Source: Prevotellaceae bacterium UBA1716 (GTDB taxonomy: Bacteria > Bacteroidota > Bacteroidia > Bacteroidales > Bacteroidaceae). Taken from it: DNA of 13,508 nt. The notes under the pieces were generated by a model that saw only the letters and a list, made by a program, of their open reading frames with translations, was not told the DNA's origin and did not search any database. The DNA is taken from contig DCIW01000257.1 in the NCBI GenBank assembly GCA_002317225.1, forward strand, positions 1-13,508, given 5' to 3'. The position numbers and the translations under genes were made by a program. Shown here piece after piece: positions 7,901 through 13,508 of the stretch (the first letter of the stretch is position 1; the number at the start of each line of letters is the position of its first letter).

Positions 7901-8527
7901 CGCCTCCAAACACTCACACTCGGTTACACATTCCCTAAGTCTTGTCTCTCAAAGGCAGGTATATCTAACCTCCGCATCTACGCGACAGGTTCAAACCTCT
8001 TCTGCTGGACAAAATACTCAGGTTACGATCCTGAAGTTGACTGTATCCGTCGTACAAACCTCACTCCAGGTGTTGACTACTCTGCATATCCAAAGAGTCG
8101 TTCAATCCTCGTAGGTCTTAACCTCTCATTCGGTGCAACAAACAACAGCCGTCCTAACGCTCCTGTTGAAGCCCGCGTAATTGAGAAGGAAGTGATTAAG
8201 GAAGTGCCAGTTGTTAAGGAAGTGATCAAGGAAGTTCCTGGCAAGTCAACTACAGTTCAGAACACTTACGTAGTTACATTCGAACAGAACTCTTCTGAAA
8301 TCAAGAACAACGCAGAACTCAATGGTATCCCATCAGGTTCATCAGTTGAAATCGTTGCTTACGCTTCTCCAGAAGGTAATGCAGACGCTAACGTAGCACT
8401 CTCACAGCGTCGTGCTGATGCAGTTGCTGAATACCTCAAGTCAAAGGGCATTAACGTAGTTCGCATTTCTGCTAAGGGTGCTGACACTCAGCATGCAAAC
8501 CGTATTGCAATCGTTACAGTAAAATAA
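4925..8527 (+). CDS. susC: SusC/RagA TonB-dependent importer with C-terminal OmpA-like domain
   Basis: This outer-membrane channel imports glycan fragments with TonB energy; substrate (pectin oligosaccharides) is inferred from neighbours. Order in the 1200 aa: Sec signal (1-25, cleavage after VSA); CarboxypepD_reg-like domain (about 28-100); TonB-box-like LDEVVAIGYG (106-115); plug (about 118-235) with SusC signature LYIVDGFPM (183-191) and VLKDAASTAIYGSRGAYGVI (207-226); 22-strand-type barrel ending in a typical last strand, RSILVGLNLSF, at residue 1069 (base 8131). Most SusC proteins stop there. Here 131 residues follow in frame: a KEVIKEVP-repeat linker (about 1080-1110) and an OmpA-like domain (about 1114-1200) with FEQNSSEIKNNAELN, VEIVAYASPEG, ALSQRRADAVAEYL and NRIAIVTV. 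The domain keeps the Arg of the OmpA diaminopimelate site, but Ser stands where OmpA has Asp. Codon use is even across the junction. SusD follows 38 bases later. Confidence 0.95.
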   Translation: MSSSLKSLRMLVLLLASMITLGVSAQNVTVKGTIKDNLGDEVIGATVVEKGKPTNGSTTNISGQYQVSVPKNATLVISYVGMKTKEVKVNGQTTINVTLEDDSKLLDEVVAIGYGSVRKKDITGAVATVNSEVLEAVPVASALEALSGKMAGVQIKTTEGSPDAQINVRVRGGGSITGDNSPLYIVDGFPMESITDIPASEIEDMTVLKDAASTAIYGSRGAYGVILVTTKNAKEGKVNVTYNAYVSAKKMAKKMDVLNASDYAKWQWELALLKNSGKVGSTSSYTDYFGNYQDIDLFDGQPTNDWQDLTFGRTGITTNHNVNISGGSDKIKYVFGYAYLWDKAIMEGSNFRRHNISLKLNTKPAKNFDIDYSIRFSDTKVKGGGTNDATTTLDTDKRLKYSVIYTPIPLENLDPSAGTDQELGNLFNPIESIYDNDKQKKQTNVTMSGAATWEIFKNFKLKGELGYDIYKNKVQTFFGPTTYYVRNTLGSSNPAIRLADTNRNRFRSTNTISYDFKDIINKNHHLNAVAGHEYIITQKSTLTAINYDFPSSVTADQAWQMTKLGKALSTDDYYDPDDKLLSFFGRVNYDYQSKYLLSATFRADASSKFAKVNRWGYFPSAAAAWRISAEPFMEGASNWLSDLKLRFSYGTAGNNNIPSGQIVQEYGGNATTWINGVNTYWAPSKVMANPNLKWETTITRNIGIDYSILGGKLNGSFEFYLNSTKDLLMSKLTPGTGYESQYVNMGENQNKGVEFTLNYDIVNKKKWGINMNFNIGLNRNKVVSLGTYDEINSETYWCSTDIGPDYLVRVGDPIGQMYGYVADGRYETTDFVNYDETTNTFVLKEGVASDQGVIGTKVRPGSMKLKDLNDDGIVDSKDKTVIGNANPDFTGGFAINARFYGFDLSANFNYSVGNDIYNANKMEFTTTTHDYSYRNLLTSMESGKRWTNLNADGTLCNDLEQLAVLNANTSEFSPYTSKGVFSSYCVEDGSFLRLQTLTLGYTFPKSCLSKAGISNLRIYATGSNLFCWTKYSGYDPEVDCIRRTNLTPGVDYSAYPKSRSILVGLNLSFGATNNSRPNAPVEARVIEKEVIKEVPVVKEVIKEVPGKSTTVQNTYVVTFEQNSSEIKNNAELNGIPSGSSVEIVAYASPEGNADANVALSQRRADAVAEYLKSKGINVVRISAKGADTQHANRIAIVTVK
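8186..8239 (+). repeat. Tandem 30-bp repeat encoding the KEVIKEVP linker
   Basis: Two units, at 8186-8209 and 8216-8239, each encode KEVIKEVP and differ at only a few bases; PVV-type spacing separates them. They form the hinge between the SusC barrel and the OmpA-like tail. Valine/glutamate/lysine/proline linkers of this kind are also typical between barrel and tail in Bacteroidota OmpA proteins (from memory). Confidence 0.75.
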
Positions 8528-8565
8528 TGGTTGAAGTCGAACTAATATAAATAAGATAATCAAAT

Positions 8566-10401
8566 ATGAAAAATTATATTTATATATCCGCTTTATTGTG
8601 TGGTGCACTCGTAAGCTCATGTAACATGGATGCACCAACAAAGTCATCTCTTGACGGAGCTACAGTTGCTTCCGTTTACGAGTTGGCAGAATCAGCAGTT
8701 ATGGGTATCAACCAGTCATTCGGCGAAACCAACTCATATCGTGGTCGTTTCCTTCCTTACTACGGATTGAACACTGATATCGAGTGGATTAATGGTAATG
8801 GTGGTGATAAGATGCCAGATGAGAGCAAGTATGACCTCTGTACTTACAATGCTACTCCATCAAATGGTCAGATGAACACAGCCAACAATGCTTACGCTAA
8901 GTTCTACGAAGGCGTGGAGCGTGCAAACAAGACAATTCTGGCTATCCGCGAACATGGTGACCTCAAAAATGATAAGATTAAGCAGCTTCTTGGCGAACTC
9001 CTCGGTATGCGTGCAATCCTTTATCTTGACCTTATCAAGGGCTGGGGTGACGTTCCTGCACGTTTCGAACCAATTTCAACAGAGAATCAGTACCTTCCAC
9101 GTACAGATCGAGACGTTATCTACAAACAACTTCTTGCTGACCTTCTCGAAGCAGAAGATTATTGCTACTGGCCAAACGAAAGTGAAATCACTTCAACTAC
9201 AGAACGTGTAAACAAGGCATTCATCAAAGGTCTTCGTGCTCGTATTGCCCTCTATGCTGGTGGTTATTCACAGCGTGCTGATGGTATTCGCCTTAGCACA
9301 GATTCAGAACTCTCTCAAGACAAGATGTATGCTATTGCTAAGAAGGAATGTATCGATATCATAAATAGCGGTACTTGTAAACTTGGTGGCTTCAAGGACA
9401 ACTTCCTCAACCTCTGTAAGGACAAGACTGCCGCAGGTCTTGAATCTCTTTACGAAATTCCATTCTCTGAAACTCGTGGTCGTGTGCTCTATACATTCGG
9501 CATCAAACATCAGGGTAAGGACCAGTACACTCAGCAGGCACAGGGTGGTGTCAACGGCCCACTCCCTACTCTCTGGTACGACTATGATGTAGAGGATATC
9601 CGTCGTGAAATCACATGTGCTCCTTATCGTTGGTCAAATGCTGCTAATTCAGTTCAGGAACTTTGGGGCTTGAAGTCTTGGTGCTTCGGTAAGCTCCGTT
9701 ACGAGTGGATGGACCGTATCGTCACTAACACTAACGATGATGGTGTAAACTGGCAGTACATGCGTCTTGCTGACGTTTATCTCATGGCAGCAGAAGCAGT
9801 TAACCAGATTGATGGTCCTTCTGAAGCATGGAAATACATGCAACCAATCCTTGACCGTGCACTTCCTGCTACAAAGGTTTCTGCTCTCAAGAGCACTTAT
9901 ACAGCAAGCAAAGATGCATTCCAAAATGGTATCGTAGACCAGCGTGCATTTGAGTTTGCTGGCGAAATGCTTCGTAAGGCAGACCTCATCCGTTGGAATA
10001 TGCTTTCTTCAAAACTTAAAGAAGCTCAGGCTAAAATGCTCCGTCTCCGTAACCAGGAAGGTGAGTATGCAGATCTTCCAACAAAAGTTTACTACACTCT
10101 CGTTTCTTATTCAGAATATACAGACAAGGACATCAACTCAACTAACGCTGGTACAGCAGAGCAGTTCCTCAAGATTTACGGTCTTAACCATGGCGACACT
10201 GATGCCGAAGGTGAAAAGCTCGTTTCTGATAAGAACTATACTGCAGTCACTTGGATGGGTGAGACTAAGCTTACAGATGGTTACATCAATGCTCTCTACT
10301 ACTCAAAGAACGATCCTGATAAACATCAGTACTGGCCAATTTGGACCGAGTTCATCGACAACAGCCAGGGCACTTTGAATAATGATTGGTTGAACATGTA
10401 A
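8566..10401 (+). CDS. susD: SusD/RagB family surface glycan-binding lipoprotein
   Basis: SusD proteins sit as lids over SusC and pass glycan fragments into it. The 611-aa product starts with a lipoprotein signal, MKNYIYISALLCGALVSSC, with the lipidated cysteine at 19 (LVSSC lipobox). Family landmarks are the helical GELLGMRAILYLDLIKGWGDVP (143-164), the tetratricopeptide-like YMRLADVYLMAAEAV (398-412) and the C-terminal QRAFEFAGEMLRKADLIRWNML (459-480). W75, W160 and other aromatics near the N-terminal half may contribute to sugar stacking, but this cannot be assigned by eye. The gene lies 38 bases after susC and 17 before the next gene without a promoter, so all three are one operon. The length is a little above the common 500-600 aa. 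Confidence 0.95.
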   Translation: MKNYIYISALLCGALVSSCNMDAPTKSSLDGATVASVYELAESAVMGINQSFGETNSYRGRFLPYYGLNTDIEWINGNGGDKMPDESKYDLCTYNATPSNGQMNTANNAYAKFYEGVERANKTILAIREHGDLKNDKIKQLLGELLGMRAILYLDLIKGWGDVPARFEPISTENQYLPRTDRDVIYKQLLADLLEAEDYCYWPNESEITSTTERVNKAFIKGLRARIALYAGGYSQRADGIRLSTDSELSQDKMYAIAKKECIDIINSGTCKLGGFKDNFLNLCKDKTAAGLESLYEIPFSETRGRVLYTFGIKHQGKDQYTQQAQGGVNGPLPTLWYDYDVEDIRREITCAPYRWSNAANSVQELWGLKSWCFGKLRYEWMDRIVTNTNDDGVNWQYMRLADVYLMAAEAVNQIDGPSEAWKYMQPILDRALPATKVSALKSTYTASKDAFQNGIVDQRAFEFAGEMLRKADLIRWNMLSSKLKEAQAKMLRLRNQEGEYADLPTKVYYTLVSYSEYTDKDINSTNAGTAEQFLKIYGLNHGDTDAEGEKLVSDKNYTAVTWMGETKLTDGYINALYYSKNDPDKHQYWPIWTEFIDNSQGTLNNDWLNM

Positions 10402-10418
10402 TAACACACATTAAACTT

Positions 10419-12077
10419 ATGAAATTAAATAAATATATCATAATGTTAGGCCTTGGTGCTGCTACCCTTGGCTTGACAACAGCCTGCAGTGATAGAGCAG
10501 ACGAAATCACAGAGCTTTCGTACTCACGTCTCTTCTCTGCATTAGGTCTTGAGGCTCGCGTAATGAATCAGATCAACGTACGCCTCTCATGGACAGAAGT
10601 GAAGGGTGCAGACTCATATACTATCAATGTTTACGAGTCTTCCAATCAGGAGGGCGAAGATGCTGATGCAACAGACAATACAAAGTTTGTTACTGTGCCT
10701 GAAGGTGCTACTCCTGTTCGCACTATCGAAGGCATCAAGATTGACCAAGTTCCTTATACAGTTCAGTCACTCGTAGGTCAGACTCGTTATGTGTTCGAGG
10801 TAATCGCAGTTGCAGATAATGGTGGCAAGTCAAAGGGTATTTGTGTTGAAGCAAAGACTGGTTCTGAGCAGACATTCAAGACCGTAGCAGACGATGCTAT
10901 CGAAGCAAAGGCTGTCACTCTCACTTGGAATGCTGCCGACACTGAAGGCTGTATCATCAAGGTACAGGCTGTAGGCGAAGAAGGCTATGTAGTTCAGCAT
11001 GTTATCACAGCAGAAGAGTCTGCTGCTAAGTCAGCACGCATCGAAGGTCTTTCAGGCGAGACTACTTATGTTGCTTACATGAAGACTGAAGCTGGCAAGA
11101 CTCGTGGTACAATTGAGTTCACCACTGCTGTTGACCTTGGCGACGCTATCGCCGTTACTCCAGAAGAGAACCTCAACAAGGTTATCGAGGCTGCTCCAGA
11201 TGGTTCTACACTCGCACTCTACCCTGGTACATACGAGTGTTTGAGCGAAGAAGGTACACAGGTTAAGATTTCAATCGACAAGAACATAGCAATAAAGGCA
11301 GTTCGTGCTGCTGACCGTCCAATCATCAAGGGTTGCATCCACATAAAGAATGGAGCTAACGTAACCCTCAGTCAGGTTGTTATGGATGGTGCTGGTTCTG
11401 ATGGGTCACAGGCATTCGAATGGAAGGAAGCAGTTAACTATGACTCATTCACTCTCGAAGACTGTGAAATCAAGAACTACACAAAGGGCTTCTTCTACAT
11501 CAACTGTGCTGCAGAAATCAAGACTATCACAATCAACAACTGTCTCATCCACGATATTGAATGTACTGGTGGTGACATGTTCGACTGCCGTGCCGGTGCA
11601 TACCACGCATTCAATCTTACAAATAGCACAATCTACAACAGTGCAGCAAGTCGTGATATGATCCGTATGGACGACAAGTCTTCAGCATTCCCTGGTGTTA
11701 CCCCTGCTATCAAGGTTGACCACTGTACTCTCTACAAGGTCGGTAATGGTGGTGCAAACTACCGTCTCCTCTACGCTCGTTTCGCAGGTCATTCTATCGA
11801 ATGGACAAACAACATTGTAGCTGAGTTCAACAACAAGCGAGGCTTCTCTAACCAGAAGACTACAGCTATCCCTACATTCAGCAACAACTACTATTACAAC
11901 ACAGTTAACCTCGTATCAATCGCAGAGGACAATACTGAAGCTATCACATTCTTCGATGAGAAGGGTAAGGTTATTACATCTAACCCATTCAAGGCTGCAG
12001 ACAATGCTGACTTCACTCTCACTAACGAAGACATGAACTATTATGGTATTGGTGACCCACGTTGGGTAGTAAAATAA
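10419..12077 (+). CDS. Surface lipoprotein with FN3-like domains and DUF4957/DUF5123-type beta-helix
   Basis: An in-frame TTG at 10386 lies inside susD; the ATG at 10419 is chosen because it starts a lipoprotein signal with a cysteine at 23 (LTTAC). The 552-aa product then has two fibronectin-III-like modules (about 46-147, with WTEVKGADSYTINVYE, and about 153-237, with LTWNAADTEGCIIKVQA). A parallel beta-helix follows from about 245, starting with LNKVIEAAPDGSTLALYPGTY, which resembles DUF4957. The C-terminus (about 430-552, ending in GDPRWVVK) resembles DUF5123. Proteins of this build occur next to SusCD in Bacteroidota pectin loci (from memory). It takes the place of SusE/SusF and probably binds pectin at the surface. 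The helix recalls pectin lyases and esterases, but I see no catalytic signature, so a binding role is more likely than an enzymatic one. Confidence 0.82.
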   Translation: MKLNKYIIMLGLGAATLGLTTACSDRADEITELSYSRLFSALGLEARVMNQINVRLSWTEVKGADSYTINVYESSNQEGEDADATDNTKFVTVPEGATPVRTIEGIKIDQVPYTVQSLVGQTRYVFEVIAVADNGGKSKGICVEAKTGSEQTFKTVADDAIEAKAVTLTWNAADTEGCIIKVQAVGEEGYVVQHVITAEESAAKSARIEGLSGETTYVAYMKTEAGKTRGTIEFTTAVDLGDAIAVTPEENLNKVIEAAPDGSTLALYPGTYECLSEEGTQVKISIDKNIAIKAVRAADRPIIKGCIHIKNGANVTLSQVVMDGAGSDGSQAFEWKEAVNYDSFTLEDCEIKNYTKGFFYINCAAEIKTITINNCLIHDIECTGGDMFDCRAGAYHAFNLTNSTIYNSAASRDMIRMDDKSSAFPGVTPAIKVDHCTLYKVGNGGANYRLLYARFAGHSIEWTNNIVAEFNNKRGFSNQKTTAIPTFSNNYYYNTVNLVSIAEDNTEAITFFDEKGKVITSNPFKAADNADFTLTNEDMNYYGIGDPRWVVK

Positions 12078-12107
12078 TTTAGAATTTAATCTCTCTTAAT
12101 AATTATA

Positions 12108-12138
12108 GGCGGACATCTTCAAGGTGTCTGCCTTTTTT
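12108..12138 (+). terminator. Rho-independent terminator of the susC operon
   Basis: GGCGGACATC (12108-12117) pairs with GGTGTCTGCC (12123-12132) over 10 bp, with two G-U pairs, around a five-base loop. Six T follow (12133-12138). It lies 30 bases after the stop of the third operon gene. Confidence 0.92.
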
Positions 12139-12147
12139 ATTGCCAAA

Positions 12148-12175
12148 TTGATAATTTATTATCAAATGTTTTGAT
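12148..12175. promoter_or_regulatory. Candidate operator: TTGAT/ATCAA half-sites upstream of the pectate lyase promoter
   Basis: TTGATAAT (12148-12155) and ATTATCAA (12158-12165) form a perfect 8-bp inverted repeat with a 2-base spacer. The right arm also pairs in a second repeat, ATCAAA (12161-12166) with TTTGAT (12170-12175), which covers the -33 element. Three half-sites at the promoter edge suggest a regulator binding site. Nothing identifies the protein. Confidence 0.45.
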
Positions 12176-12201
12176 AGAGTCATTATTTTGCTTTAACTTT
12201 G
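12170..12201 (+). promoter_or_regulatory. Promoter of the pectate lyase gene
   Basis: TTTG (12170-12173), a 20-base gap and TAACTTTG (12194-12201) match the Bacteroidota consensus in full. The predicted start near 12207 leaves a leader of only about 19 nt, which contains TAACTAATT directly before the ATG. Confidence 0.75.
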
Positions 12202-12225
12202 TCAAGAAATTATTGCTAACTAATT

Positions 12226-13508
12226 ATGAGGAAACTAATCAGTCTCATAGCATTTGCACTTTTCGGTATCTGTGCGAATGCTCAATTTCATTCTGCCCCA
12301 GCCTTTCCAGGAGCAGAAGGATTCGGTCGTTATACTACTGGTGGACGTGGAGGAAAGATTCTGCACGTGACCAACCTTAATGACTATTGCGACAATGTGA
12401 AGTTTGGCGAAAAGGTTTCGGACAAGAGTTCCGAGGCACAAGGCACACTCCGTTGGGCTATACGTCAACAAGGAGCACGTACTATCGTGTTTGATGTAGC
12501 GGGAACTATCGAACTCGTTTGTCCTCTCAAATTGAACAATGATAGTATCTCTATCCTTGGTCAGACTGCACCTGGTGATGGTATCTGCTTAAAGAATTAC
12601 ACCTTAGGAATCAATGCAAACAATGTAATCGTGCGATATATCCGTTGTCGTATGGGCGATGAAAAGAAAACAGAGGACGATGCGATGAATGCAACACAAA
12701 AGCCAGGAAACGAGAAGCATGACATCATTATCGACCATTGTTCGCTCTCTTGGTCAACAGACGAGTGTGGTTCGTTCTATGGCAATAAGGACTTCACCCT
12801 TCAGTGGTGCATACTCTCTGAGTCGCTCCGTCAGTCGGTTCACGACAAGGGCAAGCATGGTTACGGAGGTATTTGGGGAGGTGAAAGTGCTGCCTTCCAT
12901 CACAATCTCATTGCACATCATGACAGTCGCAATCCTCGATTCGATCATGGATATTTGTCAACCCTTGCAGGACCTGTGGATTATGTAAATAATGTAGTCT
13001 ATAACTGGGGACAAAACTCTACTTATGGAGGTGAGAATCGTGTTGGCAACGAACCAAAGAAGTTCAACATGATAGCCAACTACTACAAGCCTGGTCCTTA
13101 TACTCTCGCACACTCCAAGAAGGCAAACCAACTTCTCCAGCCAACCACTTCATGCAGTTACTGCAATCCACAAAACAAGGATGAAGTTGTGCCAGGACAG
13201 TTCTATGCTAAAGGCAATATCGTAAACGGTAAGTCTGCTGACCTATGCGAATCAAGTGTATCATTTGACAAGAACTTTGATTTTACTAAATTCCAGCAGA
13301 AATGCATTCTCACTTCACAAGTCAAGTCATCAGACTACGACTTCTCAAAGTACAACACTATCTCTACGCATGATTCAAAAACTGCTTACGAGAAGGTTCT
13401 CGCTTATGCGGGTGCAGGTGATATCATTGATGATGATGTGATTAATGATGTGGAAGAAGGCATAGCGAAATATTGTGGAAGCAAGACCCAAGCCGAAGGT
13501 TTTATCGA
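12226..13508 (+). CDS. Secreted pectate lyase, PL1-type, 3' end outside the window
   Basis: Pectate lyases split de-esterified homogalacturonan by calcium-dependent beta-elimination. The frame is open from the ATG at 12226 to the window edge (427 complete codons). The first 19 residues are a Sec signal (MRKLISLIAFALFGICANA, cleavage before Q20); it lacks a lipobox. Typical PL1 features of Bacteroidota enzymes follow: FPGAEGFGRYTTGGRGGKI (27-45), GTLRWAI (73-79), VFDVAGTIEL (88-97), LGQTAPGDGI (111-120), the strand VIVRYIRCRMGD (134-145), DHCSLSWSTDE (170-180) with probable calcium-binding acids D151, D152 and D179, and HHDSRNPRF (231-239) with the likely catalytic arginine R235 or R238. The mature part has many cysteines, including C310 and C313. 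At about 500 aa for the family, little is missing. It has its own promoter and probably acts on the product of the pectinesterase. Confidence 0.9.
   Translation, partial: MRKLISLIAFALFGICANAQFHSAPAFPGAEGFGRYTTGGRGGKILHVTNLNDYCDNVKFGEKVSDKSSEAQGTLRWAIRQQGARTIVFDVAGTIELVCPLKLNNDSISILGQTAPGDGICLKNYTLGINANNVIVRYIRCRMGDEKKTEDDAMNATQKPGNEKHDIIIDHCSLSWSTDECGSFYGNKDFTLQWCILSESLRQSVHDKGKHGYGGIWGGESAAFHHNLIAHHDSRNPRFDHGYLSTLAGPVDYVNNVVYNWGQNSTYGGENRVGNEPKKFNMIANYYKPGPYTLAHSKKANQLLQPTTSCSYCNPQNKDEVVPGQFYAKGNIVNGKSADLCESSVSFDKNFDFTKFQQKCILTSQVKSSDYDFSKYNTISTHDSKTAYEKVLAYAGAGDIIDDDVINDVEEGIAKYCGSKTQAEGFI

Noticed and set aside
8264..8527. OmpA-like segment as a separate gene
   Set aside because: It has no start codon with a leader, no signal peptide and no promoter, and it continues the susC frame without a stop.
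10386..10418. TTG at 10386 as the start of the beta-helix lipoprotein
   Set aside because: It would overlap susD and bury the lipoprotein signal; the ATG at 10419 gives a standard signal with the cysteine at 23.

Overview
The window comes from a Bacteroidota genome, most likely Prevotellaceae (Prevotella/Segatella-like; the genus is inferred). The evidence is a SusC/SusD pair, Bacteroidota-type promoters (TTTG, then TAnnTTTG about 20 bp downstream), AT-rich leaders without Shine-Dalgarno sequences, and the codon habits of the long genes. All genes are on the + strand. The core is a pectin (homogalacturonan-type) utilization locus.

Layout: (1) bases 2-670, the 3' part of an EFR1-type flavodoxin/2x[4Fe-4S] ferredoxin, probably unrelated to the locus; (2) 825-2300, a XylE-like sugar/H+ symporter with its own promoter and a strong terminator; (3) 2559-4696, a two-gene unit with a good promoter, encoding an unrecognised 200-aa exported protein and a divergent family-8 pectinesterase, closed by a terminator at 4714-4754; (4) 4925-12077, a susC-susD-surface lipoprotein operon, closed by a terminator at 12108-12138; (5) 12226 to the window end, a secreted PL1-type pectate lyase with its own promoter, cut off at the 3' edge. 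No gap longer than about 260 bases lacks a gene, and no RNA gene, insertion sequence or CRISPR array was seen.

Inferred working model: the pectinesterase removes methyl groups and the pectate lyase cuts the de-esterified chain. The SusD lipoprotein and the beta-helix/FN3 lipoprotein capture pectin fragments at the surface, SusC imports oligosaccharides across the outer membrane with TonB energy, and the XylE-like symporter takes up a released neutral sugar across the inner membrane. No regulator (HTCS, AraC or sigma/anti-sigma) lies in the window.

The most unusual feature is the SusC protein. After a complete TonB-dependent beta-barrel with a normal terminal strand, the reading frame continues through a repeated KEVIKEVP linker into an OmpA-like domain. 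This predicts a nutrient importer with a built-in periplasmic, possibly peptidoglycan-directed, tail. Other points worth checking are a shared TAACTAATT motif just upstream of start codons, inverted repeats at promoters, and altered active-site surroundings in the pectinesterase.
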